Shown: one piece after another, positions 1 to 5,701 of the stretch
Layout of the letters: the number at the start of each line of letters is the position of its first letter
How positions within the stretch are numbered: the first letter of the stretch is position 1
Origin: a virus
IMG/VR virus record: IMGVR_UViG_3300006790_002367
Location: 1-36,685 of that record
DNA length: 36,685 bases
Reading direction: 5' to 3' (one strand)
The notes under the pieces: generated by a model
The model's input: the letters and a program-made list of their open reading frames with translations, nothing else
The model's database searches: none
What the model was told of the DNA's origin: nothing
Made by a program: the position numbers and the translations under genes

Positions 1-204
1 ATGGAAATGCCGCCAGAAGTTAAAGAGCAATTGGAAGCACTTGAAAAAATAGTGAACGAATTGCAGCTAAAATATCACGAGGAACTGTACAGAGTAACTA
101 AGCCCTACGTTGAAGAAATTATCCGCATCCGTAATTGGTATCCAGCGCCATTTGTAGTTGATTTGAGAGCTTTAACCCACCCCCAGCCGAAAGCTGGTAA
201 ATAA
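1..204 (+). CDS. Small hypothetical phage protein
   Basis: A 67-residue protein, mostly helical and charged in the first 45 residues (ELEALEK-type amphipathic pattern), ending in a short YPAPFVVD segment and a Pro/Lys tail. The window begins on its ATG, so its ribosome site and promoter cannot be seen and a longer start upstream is possible. It is followed after 12 bases by the next plus-strand gene, which suggests cotranscription. I do not recognise a family; no catalytic motif is visible. Confidence 0.6.
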   Translation: MEMPPEVKEQLEALEKIVNELQLKYHEELYRVTKPYVEEIIRIRNWYPAPFVVDLRALTHPQPKAGK

Positions 205-216
205 GGAGAAGAGAAG

Positions 217-630
217 ATGAAAGTAACTTTGAAAATTGAAAAAGAATATGACGCTGTTTATCTAGGCGCACAATGCGAAGTTCGCTATTGGGAAGATGCG
301 AAGGTTAATGGTGTTGAAGATGAAAATGGCGACCTTATCCCATGCCGTTCTGGCGACACTTGGGAGCCTAAAATAAGGCTAGAAGACGGAAAAATAATGA
401 ACTGGAAAGACGGTGTATCCGCTGAAATCCATTACAAAGTATGTGATGCGGGTGTTTACATGCTTCTTGACGGTGCGGAGGATTTAATTGTCGAAAAAGA
501 TGGTTATGTACCTTCTATGATGTGCCCAGAAGGAGGCGGTTACGGCGACTACATTATCATGAATGTAAATGCAGACGGCATGATTGATAAATGGAAAGCT
601 GATTTTGACGATTTTCAAGAGGAAGACTAA
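217..630 (+). CDS. Acidic hypothetical protein
   Basis: A 137-residue, strongly acidic protein: by my count about 32 Asp/Glu against 14 Lys/Arg, ending in QEED. Glycine-rich turns and alternating hydrophobics suggest a mainly beta fold. A good ribosome site (AAGGAGAAGAG) lies just upstream of the ATG. No signal peptide, membrane segment or known motif is seen. It precedes a structured non-coding block. The charge would fit a soluble DNA-mimic-like or moron protein, but that is only a guess. Confidence 0.75.
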   Translation: MKVTLKIEKEYDAVYLGAQCEVRYWEDAKVNGVEDENGDLIPCRSGDTWEPKIRLEDGKIMNWKDGVSAEIHYKVCDAGVYMLLDGAEDLIVEKDGYVPSMMCPEGGGYGDYIIMNVNADGMIDKWKADFDDFQEED

Positions 631-636
631 CACCCA

Positions 637-888
637 GCGGACGGTGATATGTCCGCGCTATTATGGGGGCTGTAGCTTAAATGCCTAGGGGTAATCAATG
701 CGACATCCCGAAGTCTAGTTGGGTAATGCCATAGACCGCCCCCACCAATAGCCCCTTGCATGGAGTGCATCTGTTCCCGTTAGCGGGTGTACTCCATGGA
801 ATGGGTAAACTGTGCAGATGGCAGAGGGCTAAGCGGGATTCGTCACCCGTGAACACCGAGAATGACAATATCTCTGGTCTCGCCCTGC
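637..888 (+). ncRNA. Candidate structured RNA (unclassified)
   Basis: This gene-free block contains several stems that can be read directly: GCGGAC 637-642 with GTCCGC 651-656; GGGGGC 665-670 with GCCCCC 738-743, enclosing GGGGT 688-692/ATCCC 705-709 and GTCTA 713-717/TAGAC 732-736 (a three-way junction); CATGGAGT 759-766 with ACTCCATG 791-798, enclosing CCCG 776-779/CGGG 784-787; CATCTG 768-773 with CAGATG 815-820, which would be a pseudoknot; and GCA..GGGC 821-829 with GCCCTGC 882-888, enclosing CGGG 834-837/CCCG 846-849 and ACC..AGA 855-861/TCT..GGT 871-878. GGGTAA occurs three times (689, 721, 803). It matches no RNA class I can name. The strand is inferred from the flanking plus-strand genes. 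Confidence 0.42.
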
Positions 889-915
889 CCCGTTCCAACC
901 ATTAACGCCTACGGG
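889..915 (+). promoter_or_regulatory. Leader hairpin before the 930 gene
   Basis: CCCGT (889-893) can pair with ACGGG (911-915) around a 17-base loop. It ends four bases before the AAGGAG ribosome site of the gene at 930. There is no T-run after it, so it is not an intrinsic terminator. It may simply be the last stem of the preceding structured block or a translational leader. Confidence 0.3.
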
Positions 916-929
916 CAGAAGGAGATTTT

Positions 930-1139
930 ATGTGTGAAGAGTTAGAATATAGCCGTGATCTACATAGGGCTATCGAGTCTTTTAAAAAATTAAAAAACCT
1001 ATCAACGCATGACCCATTTTTGGAAGTGTATTCTGATAACAACCGATTAGTTGCAAGAGTAAGTGAAGCAGACTTTGATTTAGTCATTGCCGCCGCTGAA
1101 AAGATAATTTTCGAACACAAACCAAGGATTGAACCATGA
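930..1139 (+). CDS. Small hypothetical protein
   Basis: A 69-residue protein with a helical N-terminal half and a C-terminal segment (SEADFDLVIAAAEKIIFE) of alternating acidic and aliphatic residues. The start is supported by AAGGAG located 7 bases upstream. Its TGA overlaps the ATG of the next gene (ATGA), indicating translational coupling. No known domain recognised. The gene sits directly downstream of the structured block and may be cotranscribed with it. Confidence 0.65.
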   Translation: MCEELEYSRDLHRAIESFKKLKNLSTHDPFLEVYSDNNRLVARVSEADFDLVIAAAEKIIFEHKPRIEP

Positions 1140-1507
1140 CCACCCTAAAAGACAACCTAACCCAAATCCTAACAATCGCGGCAGACTGTGACGATGATGT
1201 AACAGCCGATCTAGCGCAAAAGGCGTTGGATTGTTTGAGCGTTGATTTGGAGGGGTTGAAAATGGACGCGCTTAGAACCTACAAAAACAAAAGTGGCTAT
1301 CAGATTGAAGATGGATCACATGATTGGGAAAACTGTGCGTTATTTTTTGACCACCTATCCCCTCTAATCACAAGAGCGCCGAATGAGGATGCTTTGCGGG
1401 CGCTAGATCGTTTTAATATAAATTGCCTTGGTTTTATTGACGGTTATAAAACAGTTGAGGAGGATTTTGAAACAATTCGCGCCGCACTGGGAGGGAATAA
1501 TGAGTGA
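1136..1507 (+). CDS. Hypothetical phage accessory protein
   Basis: A 123-residue protein, coupled by 4-base overlap to the gene before it and overlapping the next gene at its end. Acidic and helical, with a central HDWENCALFFDHL segment. It resembles the class of small Ea22-type accessory proteins found in temperate phages only in size and composition. No function can be assigned. Its own Shine-Dalgarno is poor, which fits coupled translation from the upstream gene. Confidence 0.6.
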   Translation: MTTLKDNLTQILTIAADCDDDVTADLAQKALDCLSVDLEGLKMDALRTYKNKSGYQIEDGSHDWENCALFFDHLSPLITRAPNEDALRALDRFNINCLGFIDGYKTVEEDFETIRAALGGNNE

Positions 1508-1751
1508 TATGCCTGATGAAATTTACGCTATACCGTATACAGAAAAAACCGATAAAGAAAGCCCTGATTGGTGGCATTCTTCATGGGGTCCAGACGGAAA
1601 GAACGGCACAAAATACGTCCGAGCCGACCAACTCACCACCCTAACCGCCGAAAACGAGCGGCTTAAAGAACTGCTTGCTCAAGTACGCAAGTCCGAAGCG
1701 CGTGGTGTAGATATGAAATGGATTGATGAAGCGAAAGGCGCGGACACATAA
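1500..1751 (+). CDS. Small hypothetical phage protein (MSD-MP-EI type)
   Basis: An 83-residue protein. I place the start at the ATG at 1500 because GGGAGGG lies directly upstream and the gene then overlaps the previous one by 8 bases; a longer in-frame reading starts at 1428 but has no comparable ribosome site. The N-terminus (MSDMPDEIYAIPYTE) and the following YVRADQL-TTLTAENERLKELL coiled-coil pattern resemble the protein at 33421, which opens MSDEMPKEIW and continues YTRSDQ. Both may belong to one family of short phage accessory proteins. Function unknown. Confidence 0.6.
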   Translation: MSDMPDEIYAIPYTEKTDKESPDWWHSSWGPDGKNGTKYVRADQLTTLTAENERLKELLAQVRKSEARGVDMKWIDEAKGADT

Positions 1752-1782
1752 AATCTATACCTAATTATACCTATGCTTTACA

Positions 1783-3783
1783 TTAACCCCGAGCCACAAG
1801 CCCATCTGATACATCGCCAATAGCCGCTATGTTCGCAGTAGGCACGATTGCTATACCGTATACAGTACCGTCAATGTCGAAGGAAGCAGACGCGCCGCCC
1901 CGTCCGAATTGGTCAAGGTCTGATAGATCAACCCCATCTATCCTGATAACCGCATTTCCATTGCCTTGTATGGCGCTATAGGCATCGGCTCGCGTTGTTA
2001 TCTCCTGCTCGACACCGTTGACGTATAGTGTCGGCGTTCCTACATTCCTGAACCACTCCTCACTTGTAGAACCCGACTGGCATATCAATAAAAAGGTGGA
2101 TGGGGAATCGTTTCCAGCGAATGAAAAGCTGGTAGGTAATGTATCAGTATTCATGTAAATCAGAATGGAACAATCACTCGACCATCCAGCGGCCATTTCA
2201 AACAACTCACTATTAACGGCATCAAAATCAACACCGCCCGATACTTTCTCCGGCTCTTTACCAGAGAAGCCTGTTATATCATTACCGCCGCGAATATCCA
2301 GCCACGTATTAACACTTGTCCCTGTGGCTTCAATCGTATCGGCCAATGCGCCATCATACCAGTTTGCAATATTATCCCATTGCGCGAACATTTCCATGTA
2401 GTCGTAGTCAATGTCGGATACATCAAACAATGCGGGCAGCACCAAAGCAGATTCATTCACGGCGCGGCGCATATACCCGATATCATCCATATGAGCCGTA
2501 GTGCCGTCACCATTGATATCGGAATTGTCCACAAACACATATCCGCCAGCCGTTGCAACATTCTCTAAGGCTGTATTAATTGCGTTCCATTGCGCTTCGG
2601 TCACTCCGAATGTGCTTTCTAAATACGCTTCCCAATTCATGAGAGAGCTGATAACCCAGTTGTAAGTTTTACCCATAGCGGCGTGGATTTCAGCAATCGT
2701 TGTCGTCATATAGGCTTGATAATTAGCGGTAGAGAGAGCGCCAATAGCATCACTTTCTCCGTGCGCCCAATCAATAAAGCTTAATGTCCCGATCTGTTCA
2801 GCGGCCTGCAAACGTAATAATGCAGCCTGTAAATTAATCCCGATCTTGAAAAATCCGCTCGTTACTCCCGCGTTATCCGCCCGCCATTCGCCATCGCCCC
2901 CCAAGCGTGTTGACCCCTTTGCGGCAGGCACAGCAAAGAACTCGTTTGCGACATTCGCTTCTAAAATATCGAGGAAAAAGCCCGTAGTAGATACCGTGCC
3001 AATTGTGTCGTTATCCAGCGCATCACCGTATAAATTCCCAGTCGGATCGTGGGAGTTGTCGGCGTAATCCGTGTATGTTCCGTTTAATTTCAGAAGCTTC
3101 CCGCCGTTGTAAGATACTGTGTACGTAGTTAATGGACCGTATTGAGGGGATTGACCGAGAAGCGCCACACCCTTGCGATCTGCGTCATATGATACAGGCG
3201 GCGTTGGAAGTGAAATAGGCTGTCTGGTTAATTTGCGCGTTGCTGTCGCGCCAAGGTCTTGATCGTATATCTCGAATTTAATCAAGGTCACATCTTCGGT
3301 TATGCCCGTACCGTCTGAAAGAGCTTGCAGGATATTAACTTTATTCAGGCTTGAGAAGTCTGGCGCGTCATAGCTATCTGGCGTCCAAATTGCGCGGAAT
3401 CCATTCTCATAAAACTCGATCAGTCCTGTGGAGCTATCAACCCGTACGGCTGTTCTGTACAGGTTCGCCGTGAAAACAGTTGCATTGATTGTGTCGTTAA
3501 TTTTCTCAACACCCGCTTTTTTAGAACGCGTTGCCTTTGATCCGCCCGCATTACGCCATATTCGCAAATCGTTATTAGTGGAAGATCCATCATTAATAGC
3601 AAATAAGTGTGACCCATTCACCGCTGTTTGTGGGCTGGTATCCGTGTACTCAATGAAAATAGTAAACTGGTCGCCAAAAGTATGATCGAGCGTTGTCGCT
3701 TCATTTGTTGTGTAGCTTAGGGATGGCTGCACACCCACAGTTCGCGAGCCGCCCATAAGCTGTAAATTTAATCTTCCTAACAT
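1783..3783 (-). CDS. Tailspike with SGNH/GDSL esterase domain
   Basis: About 666 residues from the ATG at 3783, which has AAGGAG 8 bases upstream; a GTG nine bases further out is less likely. Residues 1-190 form a beta-rich laminin-G/concanavalin-like part. Next comes an SGNH-hydrolase core: block I LLGQS (Ser about 212), WAHGESD (about 339-345, equivalent to the QGESD motif of sialate/acetylxylan O-acetylesterases), and TTAHMDD with the likely catalytic His about 431. The last 200 residues are another beta-sandwich (ConA-like). In podoviruses such proteins deacetylate surface polysaccharide during adsorption. It is the last gene of the late operon, overlapped by a small Cys-pair gene. Enzyme class is well supported; the sugar substrate cannot be told. 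Confidence 0.85.
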   Translation of the reverse strand: MLGRLNLQLMGGSRTVGVQPSLSYTTNEATTLDHTFGDQFTIFIEYTDTSPQTAVNGSHLFAINDGSSTNNDLRIWRNAGGSKATRSKKAGVEKINDTINATVFTANLYRTAVRVDSSTGLIEFYENGFRAIWTPDSYDAPDFSSLNKVNILQALSDGTGITEDVTLIKFEIYDQDLGATATRKLTRQPISLPTPPVSYDADRKGVALLGQSPQYGPLTTYTVSYNGGKLLKLNGTYTDYADNSHDPTGNLYGDALDNDTIGTVSTTGFFLDILEANVANEFFAVPAAKGSTRLGGDGEWRADNAGVTSGFFKIGINLQAALLRLQAAEQIGTLSFIDWAHGESDAIGALSTANYQAYMTTTIAEIHAAMGKTYNWVISSLMNWEAYLESTFGVTEAQWNAINTALENVATAGGYVFVDNSDINGDGTTAHMDDIGYMRRAVNESALVLPALFDVSDIDYDYMEMFAQWDNIANWYDGALADTIEATGTSVNTWLDIRGGNDITGFSGKEPEKVSGGVDFDAVNSELFEMAAGWSSDCSILIYMNTDTLPTSFSFAGNDSPSTFLLICQSGSTSEEWFRNVGTPTLYVNGVEQEITTRADAYSAIQGNGNAVIRIDGVDLSDLDQFGRGGASASFDIDGTVYGIAIVPTANIAAIGDVSDGLVARG

Positions 3784-3920
3784 TGCTCGCACTCCTTACA
3801 AATTACCCGTGGCGCTCCGTCTGCGTGCAGCGCCGATTGTTTCAATATCCCCGTCATGGTGAAATTACAGATAAGGCAGGGGAGGAAGCCATCACTGTTT
3901 ATTACGAGCGTTTGCGTCAT
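3777..3920 (-). CDS. 47-residue Cys-pair (zinc-ribbon-like) protein
   Basis: A short open frame of 47 residues. It has two cysteine groups, CLIC near residue 15 and CKECEQC at the C-terminus, as in a treble-clef or zinc ribbon. It is linked on both sides: its ATG overlaps the stop of the outer spanin (ATGA), and its 3' end runs over the ribosome site and first codons of the tailspike. The AAGGAG for the tailspike lies inside this gene, so its translation must affect tailspike initiation. Phage Mu Com is a precedent for a small zinc protein acting on translation of the next gene, but no sequence match to Com is claimed. Confidence 0.6.
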   Translation of the reverse strand: MTQTLVINSDGFLPCLICNFTMTGILKQSALHADGAPRVICKECEQC

Positions 3921-4138
3921 TTCACTCTCACTTGATCGCGTAAAACTTTATAATCTTTCAGAAACTCCACCGTCATTGGCGCAATCACTTTTCCCTCTTT
4001 ATCGGTAATTTCATCATGAACTTGCGCGCGCTGCTCTTTCGTATAAGCAGGAACGCTAAATCCGTTGTTACCAGTTGTCGTCTTGAAGCAGCCCGTTAAG
4101 AAAAGTATTGGTATCAGGGCGGTTATTAGCAATTTCAT
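3917..4138 (-). CDS. Outer-membrane spanin subunit (Rz1-like lipoprotein)
   Basis: A 73-residue protein from the ATG at 4138 (a GTG at 4150 adds four residues). MKLLITALIPILFLTGC is a lipoprotein signal peptide with lipobox LTGC; the mature part is only about 57 residues, hydrophilic and charged. Its first 71 bases overlap the inner-spanin gene in another frame, the hallmark arrangement of Rz/Rz1 pairs. In the last step of Gram-negative lysis the o-spanin bridges to the i-spanin and fuses inner and outer membranes. The mature part is not very proline-rich, unlike lambda Rz1. Confidence 0.75.
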   Translation of the reverse strand: MKLLITALIPILFLTGCFKTTTGNNGFSVPAYTKEQRAQVHDEITDKEGKVIAPMTVEFLKDYKVLRDQVRVK

Positions 4139-4295
4139 TTCGTTTCTCACTTACTTCTACAGATTTAACCAGAGCGTCCTTTTCAGCGGCTTTGTAGCCC
4201 TCGTTGTGGATATACCAGACAGAGAACGCTAAAGCCGCTACAGCAAGCCCGTAGCCTATCCAGTGGCGGTATTTAATAATGAATGGTAATATCAT
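4068..4295 (-). CDS. Inner-membrane spanin subunit (Rz-like)
   Basis: A 75-residue protein with one N-terminal membrane anchor (about residues 11-29, IGYGLAVAALAFSVWYI) followed by a charged helical periplasmic part (NEGYKAAEKDALVKS). It starts by a 4-base overlap with the endolysin stop and contains the start of the lipoprotein gene in another frame. Position, topology and nested partner indicate an i-spanin. It is short compared with the approximately 150 residues of lambda Rz, so the bridging coil would be short; a truncated or compact spanin is possible. Confidence 0.7.
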   Translation of the reverse strand: MILPFIIKYRHWIGYGLAVAALAFSVWYIHNEGYKAAEKDALVKSVEVSEKRNEIANNRPDTNTFLNGLLQDDNW

Positions 4296-4693
4296 GTTCG
4301 TTTATCCCAGTATGCAGGGTAATCCCGCGTGTCTATGTGTACAAAGCTGTCATAATCCCCAAATCCCTTGAACCCTGCCTTACGTGCGGCGGCGTGGATT
4401 TTATGCCTTGGAAGCCACTCTGTAATGGGTATGTCAAACGCTATACCCTGTAGGTGCATACTGTTCTTTGCTCCCCCTACATTGGCGTTGTGGACTTTGC
4501 AGCGGTATGCGGAGTTGATAGAGATAGGCACCTTCAAATCATCCCGCATTACCTGAATAGCATCCCAAGCCTTTACCGTGTCTTGTGTGAACAGGATATT
4601 CCCGCAGCACTTACAGGCGAACTCTCTAGGCTTAAATCGCGGCCAGTTCCACTCTATGTACTTTTTGGCTTCATCGTGGGGAAAGGTTGTCAT
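4292..4693 (-). CDS. Endolysin, peptidase M15 family
   Basis: 133 residues. The zinc-peptidase signature of M15 (D-Ala-D-Ala carboxypeptidase/L-Ala-D-Glu endopeptidase) is visible: SAYRC about 61-65, SMHLQGIAFDIP with His80 and Asp87, and FVHID with His119. A CKCCG pair at 27-31 is typical of the N-terminal half of M15_3 phage and bacterial proteins. It cuts peptide stems in murein. No signal peptide, so it needs a holin. It is translationally coupled to the small holin candidate upstream and to the inner spanin downstream, forming a compact lysis cassette. Confidence 0.88.
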   Translation of the reverse strand: MTTFPHDEAKKYIEWNWPRFKPREFACKCCGNILFTQDTVKAWDAIQVMRDDLKVPISINSAYRCKVHNANVGGAKNSMHLQGIAFDIPITEWLPRHKIHAAARKAGFKGFGDYDSFVHIDTRDYPAYWDKRT

Positions 4694-4860
4694 TTGTCCC
4701 CCTTATTGATAAACACCGCAGTATTGCCCAGAATAGGCGTGATAAAGGCCGCAGCGCCTAATAGGTCAATGCCATTATCAATGCAGTAAAACCCAAAGGC
4801 GAATGATGCGAGCGTTGCTACGCCGCCGATCACAACTACAGGGGTTAGGAATTGCTTCAT
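4690..4860 (-). CDS. Two-TM holin candidate
   Basis: A 56-residue open frame starting at the ATG 4860-4858. It has two hydrophobic stretches, roughly residues 5-27 (LTPVVVIGGVATLASFAFGF) and 32-51 (DLLGAAAFITPILGNTAVFI), with short charged ends (NKGDK). Size, two-helix topology and ATGA couplings to both the upstream coiled-coil membrane protein and the endolysin downstream point to a class II-like holin that releases the M15 enzyme. No family signature is recognised, so the assignment rests on topology and position. Confidence 0.62.
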   Translation of the reverse strand: MKQFLTPVVVIGGVATLASFAFGFYCIDNGIDLLGAAAFITPILGNTAVFINKGDK

Positions 4861-5189
4861 TTCTTCACCTCTAAGTCACGAATACGCTTCTCTACGTTGT
4901 CCATCCACAACTCACGCTTGCTCAACTTCCCTTGATTGTCCTCGATGCGCTGGACGTATGGTTGTAAAAGAGAATGAAAGTCCTCCTTGGTAAAGCGGGG
5001 CTGCCTTGCGAACTCTTTCAAGTCTGAAATCTGCGCGTTTAATGCTTGTATCTGCACCGTTAAAACCGCGATCTGCTGGCCTTGTGTCGATACATTCATC
5101 CCCGCCCAGCCAATCAAAGCGGCAACAACACCCGTTAGTATGGTCTGCGCGTGCTTTTCGAAGAGTGTTATGTCCTTGCGACCTTCCAT
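4857..5189 (-). CDS. Membrane-anchored coiled-coil protein of lysis cassette
   Basis: 110 residues with a short cytoplasmic N-terminus (MEGRKDITLFEKH), one membrane helix at about residues 15-32 (TILTGVVAALIGWAGMNV) and a long C-terminal coiled coil (VQIQALNAQISDLKEF, then VQRIEDNQGKL). This layout is common among phage holin accessory or XhlA-like proteins. It starts by sharing a base with the stop of a small membrane protein and ends by overlapping the holin candidate. It could be a holin itself, an antiholin, or a scaffold that clusters holins. Confidence 0.6.
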   Translation of the reverse strand: MEGRKDITLFEKHAQTILTGVVAALIGWAGMNVSTQGQQIAVLTVQIQALNAQISDLKEFARQPRFTKEDFHSLLQPYVQRIEDNQGKLSKRELWMDNVEKRIRDLEVKK

Positions 5190-5323
5190 TATTTATTAAG
5201 TCCCTCGAATCCATCATGCGATACGCCGAAAAACACCATCACAAGGATAAGCGCTGCCAGTGATACACCTACGATAATACGGCCTTTTTTCGTCAGGCTG
5301 TTTGTCCAAAAATCTTTAATCAT
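5189..5323 (-). CDS. Small single-TM protein
   Basis: A 44-residue open frame with a strong ribosome site (GGAGGAAT) and ATG at 5323. Residues about 15-32 (IIVGVSLAALILVMVFFG) form one membrane helix; the N-terminus is basic (TNSLTKKGR), giving N-in topology. Its stop overlaps the start of the coiled-coil membrane protein. It could be a lysis timing factor or an unrelated small membrane protein of the late operon. Confidence 0.6.
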   Translation of the reverse strand: MIKDFWTNSLTKKGRIIVGVSLAALILVMVFFGVSHDGFEGLNK

Positions 5324-5689
5324 TTATTCCTCCATTGCTTTGTTAAAGGCGGTTTCTAAATCTTCGATTGTATCGAATGCCTGGGATGAAAGCGCGGCTT
5401 CCACGGCAAAGCATTTCTGTATATGCGTTCCCACCGCTACGGCCACGGCTGATACTTGTTCTGGCGATAAGGTCACAAATCCTTCGGGTGTTTTCCACTT
5501 GATAGAAATACCGAGTTGCTTGGCTCCAAGGATATTGGCACGGCTAGCGGGATCTGTTTGTATCTTTATGCCATTGATCTCAATACCGCCTGTCTCGACC
5601 TTATAGCGGTATGCGGATAGGTGGTTATCGATTTGGCTTCTTAAATTCCGTGCGTCTTCTAAATCACGCTCTTCTTGTGTCATTGGCAT
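5324..5689 (-). CDS. DUF4376-type tail-fibre assembly protein
   Basis: 121 residues. The central part (VETGGIEINGIKIQTDPASRANILGA) follows the DUF4376 pattern, a domain found in phage tail-fibre assembly chaperones and proteins next to fibres. The N-terminus is a charged helix (EERDLEDARNLRSQID) and the C-terminus is helical. It lies directly after the tail-fibre gene, the expected place. The likely role is assisting folding or attachment of the fibre. GGAAAG precedes the ATG. Confidence 0.65.
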   Translation of the reverse strand: MPMTQEERDLEDARNLRSQIDNHLSAYRYKVETGGIEINGIKIQTDPASRANILGAKQLGISIKWKTPEGFVTLSPEQVSAVAVAVGTHIQKCFAVEAALSSQAFDTIEDLETAFNKAMEE

Positions 5690-5701
5690 GTCATAACTTT
5701 C

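Noticed and set aside
637-656. Intrinsic terminator after the 217-630 gene
   Set aside because: GCGGAC/GTCCGC hairpin is perfect but it is not followed by a T-run (GCTATTATGG follows).
665-747. Bona fide tRNA gene
   Set aside because: Acceptor-like stem and CCACCA exist, but there is no 7-base T-loop with TTC, no anticodon arm with 7-base loop and no D-stem.
695-898. 67-residue minus-strand frame in the structured block
   Set aside because: It covers the stem-rich region, has no ribosome site, and its Cys/Pro/Gly composition follows from GC-rich hairpins rather than protein coding.
5151-5606. 151-residue plus-strand frame
   Set aside because: Antisense of the lysis genes and DUF4376 gene, which have ribosome sites and coupling.
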